A stretch of 64,000 nt of DNA from Parcubacteria group bacterium Gr01-1014_13 (GCA_007376295.1 VMGB01000001.1:186001-250000), one strand, 5' to 3'. Positions 48,730 through 58,192 are shown, counted from the stretch's first letter. Notes: a model not told the origin generated them from the sequence alone. Made by a program: numbers and translations.

Positions 48730-50607
48730 ATGATTGCTCAAGTGATTCCGGCTAGGCGCATGCCGTTGTCATTGCCTTTTTTGGATTACTCTGTTCCAGA
48801 AGAAGACAAAACCAAAATTAAAATTGGCCAACTAGTCAAAATTCCTTTTCGTAATAAGGAAGAATTTGGCGTGATTTTAAATATTAAATCCTCCGGTGCG
48901 TTGAATATAAAAACTAAACCGATTAAAGAAATAATTTTTTCTGAACCCATTTTATCTAAAGAACAATTAAATTTTTTAATAGATATTTCCGAATTTTATC
49001 ATGTTTCTTTGGGATTTTTACTCAAAGGAAATTTGCTTCCCTTGCAGATCAGAAAATTGCAAAAAGTTTTTTCTTCAGAGCGGCTTGGCGCTCCCCATAC
49101 AAACAAACCCGCAAAACCACAAGTTTTTATTCACAAAAATGAGGAGGAGAAAAAAGATTTTATCCTTGATAAAATAAAGACGGGCGGACAGTCTTTGATT
49201 CTAGTTCCGGAATTGACCGCTATTGCTAAAATAACCAATTTACTTCCTAGTAATATTTTGGACCGTTCCGTAACTATTACCAGTGAATTAAAAACTAAAG
49301 AACTTTTTGCTAAATGGCTGCAAATTTGGTCTGGTGAAAAAGATATTATTATCGGTACCAGAACAGCTTTATTTCTGCCTTGGTTTAATTTAAAAAACAT
49401 TATCCTCACAGACGAAGGAAATCCCAACTATAAAAGCTGGGATATGGCTCCGCGTTTTCATACGCGGGACGCGGCACTATTTTTATCGAAACACCATAGA
49501 GCCGAATTGTCCATTCTATCGCACACTCTTTCGGTAGAAAGTTATTATTTTGCGAAAAATAAAGTTTATAATACAACCGATGATTTGCAAATCAAATCTC
49601 TAAACAAAACCACCGAAATTGTAGATATGAAATCACAATGGCGCGGCGGCAATCGCAGTATGATGAGCACTGATGTGCTGGAAGAATTTAAAAAAATAAA
49701 AACCGGTGATGTTGTTTTTTTTCTCAACCGGCGCGGTACAGCCAGTTATGTCGGTTGTGCTGATTGCGGTAATGTTTTAAGATGTCCGCATTGTAAACTT
49801 TCTTTGACTTATCATCAGGATAAAAAAATTCTGGTCTGTCATTATTGCAAATTCTCCGAGCCAATGCCGCTTGCTTGCAAAAATTGTGGCAGCGTAAATA
49901 TCGGTACCCGTGGTGCCGGCACGCAAATGGCCGAAGAATTAATAAAAAAAATTACAGAAAAAATTACCGACACCCGCCCGGTAATCAGATTAGATAGCGA
50001 TGAAAACGAATTGGGTAAACTTGAAAATAAAGAAGACAAAGTAATAGTCTGTACGCAATTGGCTTGGGGTCATTTGCCATGGGATAGAATAAAATTATTT
50101 GTATATCTGGATGCTGACTCTCCGCTTTTTATCCCCGAGTACAAAATTGTCGAAAATTTATGGCAACAGCTTCGCGATGTTCAATATAGGCTTAATCCGG
50201 AATCAAGTTTTCTTGTGCAAACTGAACATCCGGAACATCAAGTTTTCAAATCATTATATAGCCCCGATCTTTTCTACTCCGAACAACTGGCCGAACGTCG
50301 GGTTTTGGGATATCCACCGTTTAAATACATGCTCAAACTACTGACAAGTAACCCAAAATCTGCTATCCTGGATAAAGAAACAGCCCAGGTACAGGCTGGC
50401 CTGATAAACTTGACTAAAGGCGTTTCTGGGGTTAGAATACTCGGCCCGCTAGAAATGTCACCATATTACTCTGGTGGGCAATATAGACAGGTTATCTTAG
50501 CTAAAATAGGCTACGAAAACTATAAACAAAATACCAAATTGCTGGTGGCGAATGTGCCGGAAAATTGGAAAATAGACCCAAACCCAAATTCATTACTTTC
50601 AGAATAG
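48730..50607 (+). CDS. priA: PriA-like primosomal protein, degenerate helicase
   Basis: Replication-restart protein homologue, 625 residues (about 730 in E. coli). The N-terminal 3'-OH-binding region, IIGTRTALFLPWFNL, PRFHTRDAAL, the zinc module (CADCGNVLRCPHC, CHYC, CKNC) and the C-terminal part are recognisable. However, the Walker A loop (GxTGSGKT) normally before LVLVPE is missing: the sequence goes HKNEEEKKDFILDKIKTGGQSLILVPE. The DEEH box is DEGN. So ATP hydrolysis is probably lost, leaving a DNA- or protein-binding role. Confidence 0.88.
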   Translation: MIAQVIPARRMPLSLPFLDYSVPEEDKTKIKIGQLVKIPFRNKEEFGVILNIKSSGALNIKTKPIKEIIFSEPILSKEQLNFLIDISEFYHVSLGFLLKGNLLPLQIRKLQKVFSSERLGAPHTNKPAKPQVFIHKNEEEKKDFILDKIKTGGQSLILVPELTAIAKITNLLPSNILDRSVTITSELKTKELFAKWLQIWSGEKDIIIGTRTALFLPWFNLKNIILTDEGNPNYKSWDMAPRFHTRDAALFLSKHHRAELSILSHTLSVESYYFAKNKVYNTTDDLQIKSLNKTTEIVDMKSQWRGGNRSMMSTDVLEEFKKIKTGDVVFFLNRRGTASYVGCADCGNVLRCPHCKLSLTYHQDKKILVCHYCKFSEPMPLACKNCGSVNIGTRGAGTQMAEELIKKITEKITDTRPVIRLDSDENELGKLENKEDKVIVCTQLAWGHLPWDRIKLFVYLDADSPLFIPEYKIVENLWQQLRDVQYRLNPESSFLVQTEHPEHQVFKSLYSPDLFYSEQLAERRVLGYPPFKYMLKLLTSNPKSAILDKETAQVQAGLINLTKGVSGVRILGPLEMSPYYSGGQYRQVILAKIGYENYKQNTKLLVANVPENWKIDPNPNSLLSE

Positions 50608-50609
50608 CT

Positions 50610-51101
50610 ATGATTCTACCAATCACAAAGGAACCAAATCCACTTTTACATCAGGTTTCTAAAAATTTAACCGCGGAAGAAATTAACTCCAAAGAAACAA
50701 AGGAGTTTCTTACTAACCTCGTAGAAACCATGTATGCCAAAGACGGTGTTGGTATTGCTTCAGTGCAAGTGGGAAATCCAATTCAACTTTGTGTAATTGC
50801 CAAAGATTTTACTCCAGACAAAAAAACAGACCTCGTGTTGATCAATCCAACTTTTACCAAAGCTTCAGTTTTGCGCGAATGGGCCGAAGAAGGCTGTTTG
50901 TCCGTACCAAATATATACGGATCAGTAAGACGATACAAAAAAATAAAAGTGTCTGCTTTAAATGTTAAAGGCGAAAAGATAGAATTTGTAGCCACAGAAT
51001 TTTTTGCTAGGATCATTCAGCATGAAATAGACCATTTAAACGGGATTTTGTTTATAGAAAAAGCAAAAAAGCTTCACACTTTTGAGAAAGAAAAGATTTA
51101 A
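50610..51101 (+). CDS. def: Peptide deformylase
   Basis: Fe/Zn hydrolase removing N-formyl from nascent proteins. Seen: motif 1 GVGIASVQVG (family GxGxAAxQ, here with S-V for A-P), motif 2 EGCLSVP with the metal Cys, motif 3 QHEIDHLNG. The ATG at 50610 is used (2 nt after priA stop). 163 residues. Paired with fmt, the classical def-fmt operon. Confidence 0.95.
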   Translation: MILPITKEPNPLLHQVSKNLTAEEINSKETKEFLTNLVETMYAKDGVGIASVQVGNPIQLCVIAKDFTPDKKTDLVLINPTFTKASVLREWAEEGCLSVPNIYGSVRRYKKIKVSALNVKGEKIEFVATEFFARIIQHEIDHLNGILFIEKAKKLHTFEKEKI

Positions 51102-51103
51102 TT

Positions 51104-52003
51104 ATGCAAAAAGTTAAGACTGTTTTTTTCGGCACACAAGATTTTGCTGCCACTATTTTGCAAGGATTGCTGGACAGCGATATTGTTTCGATAGAAATGG
51201 TTTTTACTCAACCAGACAGAAAAACTGGACGCAAACAAATTATCGAAGAATCTCCGGTAAAAAAATTGGCTAAAAAATATAATATAAAAATAGAACAGCC
51301 GGAAACATTAAAAAATTCCGAGATTGATTTATCTGGATTTGAATTAGGAATCGTGGCGCAATACGGTTTGATCATCCCAAAAAAGATTATTGACTCCTTC
51401 CCTAAAGGCATGATCAATGTACACGGCTCTCTGCTTCCAAAATACCGTGGCGCCTCCCCTATTCAGGCAGCCTTAATAAATGGAGAAAAAGAGACTGGGG
51501 TAACTATTATGGTTATGGACGAAAAGATGGATCATGGCCCTATTTTATCTCAAAAATCCATACTTGTTGACCCAAACGACACTTATACCACCCTGGCCTC
51601 TAAAATGGCTGTGGAAGGCCAAATTTTGCTTTTAAATACCCTTCCAGATTGGCTAAATGACACTTTAAAAGCTCAGCCACAAGACGAAAGCCAAGCTACC
51701 TTCACTAAGCTCTTGGCTAAAGAGGATGGGCTTGTAGATTTTCACAAAACTAATGATGAAATATATAACCAGTACCGAGGTTTGAGTCCTTGGCCTGGGG
51801 TTTGGTGTATGCGTAATGACAAACGATTAAAACTTTTAAAAATTTCTAAATCAGGCAAAACTTTGCCTGTCGGTGAAGCCATGGTAGAAAACAAACGCAT
51901 TTTTATTGGTTGCAGTAAAGGCTCAATTGAAATTTTGGAACTACAATTAGAAGGAAAGGCCGCTATGGATGCCTCTACCTTTTTGAACGGATATAAAGTA
52001 TAA
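51104..52003 (+). CDS. fmt: Methionyl-tRNA formyltransferase
   Basis: Formylates initiator Met-tRNA using 10-formyl-THF. Seen: KTVFFGTQDFAATIL, QPDRKTGRKQ, the catalytic SLLPKYRGASPIQAALING, GVTIMVMDEKMDHGPIL and PWPGVW in the C-terminal domain. 299 residues. With def and metG in the same window, formyl-Met initiation is retained. Confidence 0.96.
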   Translation: MQKVKTVFFGTQDFAATILQGLLDSDIVSIEMVFTQPDRKTGRKQIIEESPVKKLAKKYNIKIEQPETLKNSEIDLSGFELGIVAQYGLIIPKKIIDSFPKGMINVHGSLLPKYRGASPIQAALINGEKETGVTIMVMDEKMDHGPILSQKSILVDPNDTYTTLASKMAVEGQILLLNTLPDWLNDTLKAQPQDESQATFTKLLAKEDGLVDFHKTNDEIYNQYRGLSPWPGVWCMRNDKRLKLLKISKSGKTLPVGEAMVENKRIFIGCSKGSIEILELQLEGKAAMDASTFLNGYKV

Positions 52004-52011
52004 TGTTAGTG

Positions 52012-52065
52012 GTATCGCCAACCATTCGGGTTGGTATGAGCCGTGGCTAGTAAGAGGAGCGATCG
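52012..52065 (+). promoter_or_regulatory. Structured leader with SD before the 49-codon gene
   Basis: Stem-loop CCAACC-ATTCG-GGTTGG (52017-52033), and an outer ATCGC/GCGAT pairing (52012 region with 52059-52063) that would include part of the SD AGAGGAG (52053-52059). This could modulate access to the start codon; no riboswitch class recognised. A TATAAT (51999-52004) lies just upstream, without a good -35. Confidence 0.35.
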
Positions 52066-52215
52066 TTGACGACGAAACAGCGAAAGAAACAAGTCCGTAG
52101 AACTGTGGCCAGGGAATACCAGTTGCCGGTTCAGAAGTTCTTCTGGGATGGCAACATTTTGTTCCTGTGCAAGGACGGCAAGAAAGAGCGTGTTGCGGAG
52201 GTTCGCACCAACTAG
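52066..52215 (+). CDS. Small basic protein (49 residues), TTG start
   Basis: Short gene between fmt and the O-antigen ligase-like gene. TTG start with GAGGAG 6-7 nt upstream. Product: a basic N-terminus (TTKQRKKQVRRTVAREY) then a beta-hairpin-like KFFWDGNILFLCKDGKKERV. By my count 34 of 49 codons end in G or C, unlike the AT-rich genes on both sides; together with the SD and a dedicated terminator it matches the other accessory units of the window. No family recognised. An alternative is a structured non-coding RNA. Confidence 0.55.
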   Translation: MTTKQRKKQVRRTVAREYQLPVQKFFWDGNILFLCKDGKKERVAEVRTN

Positions 52216-52241
52216 GGTCAGACCCTGATACAAGGCTTTTA

Positions 52242-52278
52242 CCAGCGTTTGGGCCCATCAAACGCTGGATATTTTTTC
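52242..52278 (+). terminator. Rho-independent terminator after the 49-codon gene
   Basis: CCAGCGTTTG (52242-52251), 7-nt loop, CAAACGCTGG (52259-52268), then ATATTTTTT. Perfect 10-bp stem. Confidence 0.9.
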
Positions 52279-52281
52279 CTC

Positions 52282-53715
52282 ATGACGCAGATTTCCAAAA
52301 AACAAATTTATCTATACATCGCCATCTATTTTGGCATAAGAATTTTCTCATATTTTTTCAGCCCGGCCACGCCACTATATTTTGCAAACCCTGTAAACTG
52401 GATTGTCTCCACCACCATTCTTTTGGTGGTGGTTTATTTTTTATTAAAAAAGGATATTCATGGCTGGCTGCTTATCGCCAGCGGAATGGTTTTGGGCGGA
52501 GCAGGTAGCTTTTTGGAAATAAAAGGAATTTATTTAAGGACCTTCCTTTTGGTGTTCTCAATAGCAATTTTTACTTATCAAACTATTAAGGAGAAGAAAT
52601 ATAACATATTTTTGGAAAATAAAACTATTCTTTTTGCATTCCTCGCCCTGTATACAATTGTTGGCATGTCTGCCTTACGCGGTTATTATGCCGGCCATAA
52701 CCTTAAACTTGTTATTGCCGACACTCTCCCCTATCTTTTTTTCTTATACTACTTCCCTATCAAAGAACTCTTGAAGTCAGAAAAATTCCGCAAAGCAGTA
52801 TTTAACATGCTGATTGTAGCTGTAATTTGTAATTTTGTTTTTGTCTATTTTACCTTGGTAGCATTTTCTTCAGGGATTTTTGTTTTGCAGGATTCTTATT
52901 ATCACTGGTTTAGAGATGTGGCGAGCGGTAAAATTACGGATTATGGCACAGGATTTTTCCGAATATTGTTAAACGAACAGTTGTTGCTGGTGCCGTTATT
53001 TTTATGGCTGTTTGCCAAACAAATTTACAGCGAGAATACGAAAAAAATCGTTTTCATAATATCTGGCATGGCTCTTTTAGCAGTACTCAGTATAAATATT
53101 ACCAGAATCTACTTGGTTGGTTTGGCTGTGGGAATTTTATTTTTATTTTCTTTCAAAAACTGGAAACGCTGGCTGGCATACTCCGCTGGCGCGCTTGGGT
53201 TTTTTATTATAGCTTTTACACTCACTCACTTGGGTGCGACAAAAGGAAAAAGTTTAGGATGGGAGTACTTGGGTTTGCGCCTACAAAGCATAGCTATGCC
53301 GCAAACAGAAGATAGTTCGCTAAGCCGACTGTTGCTCCTGCCGAAGATTATGGAGAAGATCAAAGCTCATCCCCTACTGGGCAATGGTTTAGGAGATACA
53401 GTTACGGCTTATAGTCCAATTTTTAAGGCAAACATAACCACACCACACTTCGACTGGGGTTACTTAGAGATTATTGCCGAGATGGGAGTTCTGGGATTGA
53501 TGATATGGGGTTTAATAATTGGATATTTGATATTAAAAATTAAACAAAACAGAGGCTTGTTGGCCTCTGTGATTGCGTTGTTGGTTATAAACATTACTTC
53601 TCCCGCGCTATTTCATGTAATGGGGATAATTCTGATTGCTTATTTCTTTTCTGTAAACAAAGCTACTCCTCTACCTAATAGCCAGGCTACGAGCCCGATG
53701 GCCATCGGGAAATAA
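52282..53715 (+). CDS. O-antigen ligase/polymerase-like membrane protein
   Basis: About 477 residues with some 11-12 membrane helices and a long periplasmic loop around residues 340-390 (DSSLSRLLLLPKIMEKIKAHPLLGNGLGDTV, given in part), the Wzy/WaaL pattern; HPLLGNGLG is a common ligase motif. Transfers or polymerises surface glycan from the lipid carrier. The ATG at 52282 is used because the longer frame covers the terminator. Its 3' end overlaps a convergent gene by 76 nt. Confidence 0.85.
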   Translation: MTQISKKQIYLYIAIYFGIRIFSYFFSPATPLYFANPVNWIVSTTILLVVVYFLLKKDIHGWLLIASGMVLGGAGSFLEIKGIYLRTFLLVFSIAIFTYQTIKEKKYNIFLENKTILFAFLALYTIVGMSALRGYYAGHNLKLVIADTLPYLFFLYYFPIKELLKSEKFRKAVFNMLIVAVICNFVFVYFTLVAFSSGIFVLQDSYYHWFRDVASGKITDYGTGFFRILLNEQLLLVPLFLWLFAKQIYSENTKKIVFIISGMALLAVLSINITRIYLVGLAVGILFLFSFKNWKRWLAYSAGALGFFIIAFTLTHLGATKGKSLGWEYLGLRLQSIAMPQTEDSSLSRLLLLPKIMEKIKAHPLLGNGLGDTVTAYSPIFKANITTPHFDWGYLEIIAEMGVLGLMIWGLIIGYLILKIKQNRGLLASVIALLVINITSPALFHVMGIILIAYFFSVNKATPLPNSQATSPMAIGK

Positions 53716-53990
53716 ATGTGTTGTAAATCAAAGTAGACTTCAAATAATGCTGCTGGAATTAAAGTGATGGCAATCCACCAGTATTTTTTTGCGCCGCCGA
53801 AGGCGGTGAAGAGGAGGGTGAGGAAAAAGATGTAGGCTAAAAAAATACCTACAATAAATTTTCCGGCATTAGCGGGAATAGATATAAAACTGCCTACTTG
53901 TGGAAATAAGTAAAAATAAAATTTTCCAACAAGCTCGGCTATCAACACTGATAAGATTAAACTTGCTAAAAATAATAGGATTTTTTTCAT
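53640..53990 (-). CDS. Hypothetical four-helix membrane protein
   Basis: 116 residues, Lys start (MKKILLFLASLILS) and four hydrophobic segments, one after GGAKKYWW. No family recognised. It overlaps the end of the ligase-like gene tail to tail by 76 nt and starts 4 nt after the large lipase gene, so it is probably its operon partner. Confidence 0.65.
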   Translation of the reverse strand: MKKILLFLASLILSVLIAELVGKFYFYLFPQVGSFISIPANAGKFIVGIFLAYIFFLTLLFTAFGGAKKYWWIAITLIPAALFEVYFDLQHIYFPMAIGLVAWLLGRGVALFTEKK

Positions 53991-53994
53991 AAAT

Positions 53995-56718
53995 TTAATT
54001 ATTTAGTAACCAATTTATATCTTCTGCTAATAAATCATGCGCCGTATCATTCATCCATCCTCGCTCTTTATAATGATCCAGCTCTCGTAATAGTTGTTTG
54101 GCCAAAACTCTGTCTATCTTATTCTCCAAGCGCTCGATTAATTTAGCCACCTTTGGTTTGATAAGTAACTTTTCCTCCAATATGTCTATTCTTTTTTCAA
54201 TTTTTATAATTCTTGTCAAATCACGCTTCAATTTTTCCTTTACTTCCTCTTTAATAATCCAGCCAAGAATGTAAGATCGTTCAACATCACTAATAGTACT
54301 TGAGACCGTCGCAACAATTTTGAAATTGTTGCTTGAGGTAGCAGTATTGCCCACAAAGTCAGTGGAAGTAACGGACACAACATGATCGCCTAAATGTTCA
54401 AAGAAAAAATCTACTGCGTCGCCATTATTTATAATTTTACCATCAAACGAAACTTGATGCAACAATACGCCAGTACCACTGTCAGTACTTGTTGTGTCTA
54501 CTACCATAACTTCTGAACGCAAATAATCGCGGGCTTCGGGCGAAGTGATGGTAATAATTGGTGATACATCATCATTCGGTACCACCTCTATGGTGTTGCT
54601 AGAATTATTAACTTCAATATTCAAAGATGTAATCATTCCCGGCAAAGTTGTAGCTGTAAAATCATGCTCATTGGAACCTTCATCCGTAATCAAACCCGTG
54701 GCCACTGTATATTCACCACCATTGTCGGTACCAACAGTTTCTACCTTGTATTCACCGTCCAATGGGTTGGGAATAGTGATATATTCATCATCAGTCATGA
54801 ACCCAGAATAAAAAGCTCCGTCAATTTCATTTACTTCCTGCTCACTTATAAAACCCTTTCCAACTCTCTTGCCGTCTGGCGCAATAACTACCATATCCAC
54901 TGGTGAAAGAAGTCTGATAATTAAAAACCTCTCAATAAAGCTCTTGTGGATAAGTATAGACGCTGTTTGATTAGTTAATTTTTTATAAATTAAATCCTCC
55001 CCATTGGATGGTATTTGTGTATGTCCTGTATTAATTTTATTTAAATCATTATTAATGGCTGCGGCACTAAAGCCTGGAACTGTTCCATCTCCCCCACCTA
55101 CTTCTAACCCTCTGTCACCTATTTTTTCATTAAAGCCGTCCGGGTAACCGTGCTCCCATAGTGGCAAATTAATTGTCGGCACAACACGCAGAGCATTGAT
55201 AGTACTAGACACACCTGCTTCACCCACAATATTAGTAATTTTTATACCGGAATTAAATAATGATGACGATGTATTATTGAGATTCTCTAGAAATGTATTT
55301 ACTGGATAATTATTTGGGTATTCACGCATCAAGCCTGTGTCCTTGTCGCGAAGATAGTTATAAATTGGCAGTAATTCTTGTACCGAAACTATGGGATTAT
55401 TTTTAATATAATCAAACAAATTATTATAACCAGCCTTTTTGGCTTCTGCTGAAAAAAATAATTTTGCAATACTATTGAGAATACCTGGAGCATTTGTACC
55501 ACCCTCCCACGTTAAATAATCTTCGGGTGCACCCAAATGTGGTGTCCCTAAAAATATTAGCTGATCAACATCATTTTCGTAATAATTTGATTGCGCGTAT
55601 TGGCGCGCCACCAAACCACCCATTGAGTGTCCAACTAAATCTACCTTATCACAATTACAAACAGCTTTGACTTCGTCAATTTTTTGATGCAACTGAAAAG
55701 CAGTCAAAATATTTGATTGTCGCCAGTTATACGGAAAAGAGAACAGGTCAACGCCTTTGGTATAACCATTAGCTGCCAGCGTATCAATCAAATCATCGTA
55801 AGTATGGAAAATAGGATCAATCAACCATACGCCATCTTTTTCCGCCGAACCCAAAATTCCCGGTATTATAATAACTGGATCATTTTTAGTTATTTTTCCA
55901 ATCCACGGATCGTAAACAACATTACCAAAAAAAGTCTGACCCGTTCCGCCTGGATTAGATGGTGTGGTTGGACCGCTAGCATCGCCCCACCAACTGTTGG
56001 TAGCAAAAACCTGCGGATTCCAAAACCAATCAGCATTGATAGCTCCGCTTAGATTGTCATGGAAACTGCTTGAAGTTATAACAATAGGGATTTTGGTGTA
56101 AAGACCATAGCTTTCGCTGTATGCTAATTCCAAATTATTCAATTGTAGTAAATTTACATTCCTATCAATTTTTAATTCGGCGTTAAATGTGCCAACGCCA
56201 CCATAGCGGATAATGGCATTATTAATACTCACATTATTGTCCCCGGAATTTTCGATGCTAAGACCTGCCCAATCACCTGGATGTGGCAAGGTCGTGCTGG
56301 CATCTCCATTAGTGTCACCGCCAGCTGTATCATCATTCCAAGAAGTGAAAATTACCGGATCATCAACTGTGCCATTGACGATAAAATTACCGCTGATATC
56401 TATACGGGTTTTTATGGGTGAACCAAAACAAGTTCCAACCGGTGCGAATTTCACTACTACGCCAGCTTCTACAGTAAAGGTATAGCCACCGGATACTTTG
56501 TTAAAACTGTTATTACAGCCACCTAATACAAGATACGGGCTTTTATCTTTAGTTAAAATTTGGTTGGAAAGATTGCTTGTAAATTGTTCGTATTTAATTA
56601 TGGTATAGCTCGCTGCTTCCGCAGGGAGGGAGCTGAATCCAAAAAATAAAAAAGCGGCCACAATAGTGCCGGTCTTCAACATTTTTATCACTGCCCTCCT
56701 AGCAGTTTTGTTTTGCAT
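53995..56718 (-). CDS. Large secreted lipase/PGAP1-like alpha/beta hydrolase
   Basis: 907 residues. Signal peptide (MLKTGTIVAAFLFFGFSSLPAEA in two pieces, after a basic start), then a beta-helix-like region (about 40-250: NGTVDDPVIFTSW, WAGLSIENSG, NNAIIRYGG), a lipase domain PVIIIPGILGSAEKDGVW with the nucleophile elbow GHSMGGLVARQYA (Ser near 365) and FLGTPHLGAP, an Ig-like region (about 735-815) and a charged coiled-coil tail. A second ATG at 56682 has GGAGG 12 nt upstream and may be the true start. Probable substrates are lipids or acylated polymers outside the cell. Confidence 0.85.
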   Translation of the reverse strand: MQNKTARRAVIKMLKTGTIVAAFLFFGFSSLPAEAASYTIIKYEQFTSNLSNQILTKDKSPYLVLGGCNNSFNKVSGGYTFTVEAGVVVKFAPVGTCFGSPIKTRIDISGNFIVNGTVDDPVIFTSWNDDTAGGDTNGDASTTLPHPGDWAGLSIENSGDNNVSINNAIIRYGGVGTFNAELKIDRNVNLLQLNNLELAYSESYGLYTKIPIVITSSSFHDNLSGAINADWFWNPQVFATNSWWGDASGPTTPSNPGGTGQTFFGNVVYDPWIGKITKNDPVIIIPGILGSAEKDGVWLIDPIFHTYDDLIDTLAANGYTKGVDLFSFPYNWRQSNILTAFQLHQKIDEVKAVCNCDKVDLVGHSMGGLVARQYAQSNYYENDVDQLIFLGTPHLGAPEDYLTWEGGTNAPGILNSIAKLFFSAEAKKAGYNNLFDYIKNNPIVSVQELLPIYNYLRDKDTGLMREYPNNYPVNTFLENLNNTSSSLFNSGIKITNIVGEAGVSSTINALRVVPTINLPLWEHGYPDGFNEKIGDRGLEVGGGDGTVPGFSAAAINNDLNKINTGHTQIPSNGEDLIYKKLTNQTASILIHKSFIERFLIIRLLSPVDMVVIAPDGKRVGKGFISEQEVNEIDGAFYSGFMTDDEYITIPNPLDGEYKVETVGTDNGGEYTVATGLITDEGSNEHDFTATTLPGMITSLNIEVNNSSNTIEVVPNDDVSPIITITSPEARDYLRSEVMVVDTTSTDSGTGVLLHQVSFDGKIINNGDAVDFFFEHLGDHVVSVTSTDFVGNTATSSNNFKIVATVSSTISDVERSYILGWIIKEEVKEKLKRDLTRIIKIEKRIDILEEKLLIKPKVAKLIERLENKIDRVLAKQLLRELDHYKERGWMNDTAHDLLAEDINWLLNN

Positions 56719-56788
56719 ATCTAGTTAATTGTTTAACTTAAACCAGACTACACCTTACTATTCTTCCCAAACACACGCAATAGGCTGC

Positions 56789-57649
56789 TTAAATTTTATC
56801 CACACCCCTATAAACTATCTTTTGGAAGAGATTTTTGGCATTTTTAGTCGTGGCTGCCGCAACTTCCTGTAAAGAAAGACCTTTTACTTCGGCAATTTTC
56901 TTAATCACTTCTTCTACCATCCATGGTTCACAGCGTTTGCCACGGTACGGATTTGGAGCCAAATACGGAGCGTCGGTTTCTACAACTATGCGATCTAACG
57001 GGCAGTTTCGGACAACTTCCAGTAAAGACAGTTGTGTTTGAGGATCAGATTTTTTAGGCGGGAAAGTAATAACCCCGGTAAACCCAAGATTTAAACCCAA
57101 AGCCAAATACTTTTGAGCAAAGTGCCAATTACCTGTATAACAATGCACAGTGCCACGAACTTTGTCTGTCAAACTTTTTAGCAGCTCAACCATTTCTTCG
57201 TGCGCTTCTCGCACATGAATCACCATTGCCAAACCTAATTCCTGCGCCAAATTATATTGAGCTGTAAAAGTCGTTTTTTGTTTTTCCAGTATTTCTTCTT
57301 TTGTTCTGCCTTCCGGTAATCTGTATAGATCCAATCCGCACTCGCCTATCGCCACCACCTTTGGGCTTTTGCCCAAATTCTTGTAATATTCGTAATCAAA
57401 ATTTTCTTCTCGCGATAAAAATTTGCTTTCTTCTTCGTCTACATGCGTAGAAAATAAATGAATCGGGTGTAGCCCGATACTGGCATACATAAAAGGATGT
57501 TTCTCGGCAATTTCTACCGCGGCTCGGCTAGTATCTTTTTGTGTGCCGACAACGTTTAAGATAACACCTTTTTCTTGGCAGCGTTTAATCACATCGGCTT
57601 GGTCAGTTTTGTAGGCATTAAATTGTATATGACAATGCGTGTCTATCAT
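56789..57649 (-). CDS. TatD family metal-dependent hydrolase
   Basis: TIM-barrel DNase/amidohydrolase superfamily. Seen: MIDTHCHIQFNAY, YASIGLHPIH, GECGLDLYR, AMVIHVREAHEEM, TVHCYTGNW and VETDAPYLAPNPYRGKRCEP. 286 residues with an insert near residues 65-90. Probably a 3'-5' DNase in DNA or nucleotide turnover. Second to cvpA and metG, a frequent metG-tatD linkage. Confidence 0.94.
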   Translation of the reverse strand: MIDTHCHIQFNAYKTDQADVIKRCQEKGVILNVVGTQKDTSRAAVEIAEKHPFMYASIGLHPIHLFSTHVDEEESKFLSREENFDYEYYKNLGKSPKVVAIGECGLDLYRLPEGRTKEEILEKQKTTFTAQYNLAQELGLAMVIHVREAHEEMVELLKSLTDKVRGTVHCYTGNWHFAQKYLALGLNLGFTGVITFPPKKSDPQTQLSLLEVVRNCPLDRIVVETDAPYLAPNPYRGKRCEPWMVEEVIKKIAEVKGLSLQEVAAATTKNAKNLFQKIVYRGVDKI

Positions 57650-57658
57650 ACAGGATTT

Positions 57659-58183
57659 TTAAATCAGATTATCTACCGTACTTCGCAGTAATCTAAAGGC
57701 TTCTGGGAATAACGGAATAAGGATTGAAGCCAGCTTTACTAGAGCTGGAGCTATTTTCGATTCTCCCAGTCCCTGCATGAATGTCAAACTTATCGGGAAA
57801 CGTGAAATAAAAAATAAACTTACACCTAGGACAACTGCGCCCTCTAAAGCTCCAAAAATCGCACCCATTATCCTATCTAAACCATGAATAAAAGGCATGC
57901 GGGTGAATATCATCAAAAATTTTTCCATAATCCAAAAAACAAAACCCACTATTCGAGTGATGAGCAGAAAAGTGATCACAAAAACTATCACTTTTATGTA
58001 ATTCTGATTCCAACCGGAAAAATTTATTATCCAACTCGCAACAGGTTCATAAAAACGACTGGCCAGATAAACACCAAAAACTGTACCGATCAGTGAGCCT
58101 AGAGTATGTATTAAACCAAACCAGAGACCAAAAAGAGAAAAACTGGCGATGATAACGAGAAGCACTATGTCAAAGATAGACAT
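57659..58183 (-). CDS. CvpA family membrane protein
   Basis: 174 residues, four helices; signature FDIVLLVIIASFSLFGLWFGLIHTLGSLIGTVFG at the N-terminus and HGLDRIMGAIFGALEGAVVLG. CvpA proteins are linked to colicin V production and envelope homeostasis. Lies 9 nt before tatD and 9 nt after metG. Confidence 0.9.
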   Translation of the reverse strand: MSIFDIVLLVIIASFSLFGLWFGLIHTLGSLIGTVFGVYLASRFYEPVASWIINFSGWNQNYIKVIVFVITFLLITRIVGFVFWIMEKFLMIFTRMPFIHGLDRIMGAIFGALEGAVVLGVSLFFISRFPISLTFMQGLGESKIAPALVKLASILIPLFPEAFRLLRSTVDNLI

Positions 58184-58192
58184 ATTATAAAA

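Noticed and set aside
52000..52215. Known structured RNA (RNase P, tmRNA, SRP RNA) at 52.0-52.2 kb
   Set aside because: None of the conserved core sequences of those RNAs are present, and a full reading frame with SD and G/C third positions fits coding better.
52249..52281. Longer N-terminus of the O-antigen ligase-like protein
   Set aside because: The extra codons cover the terminator hairpin of the small gene upstream.
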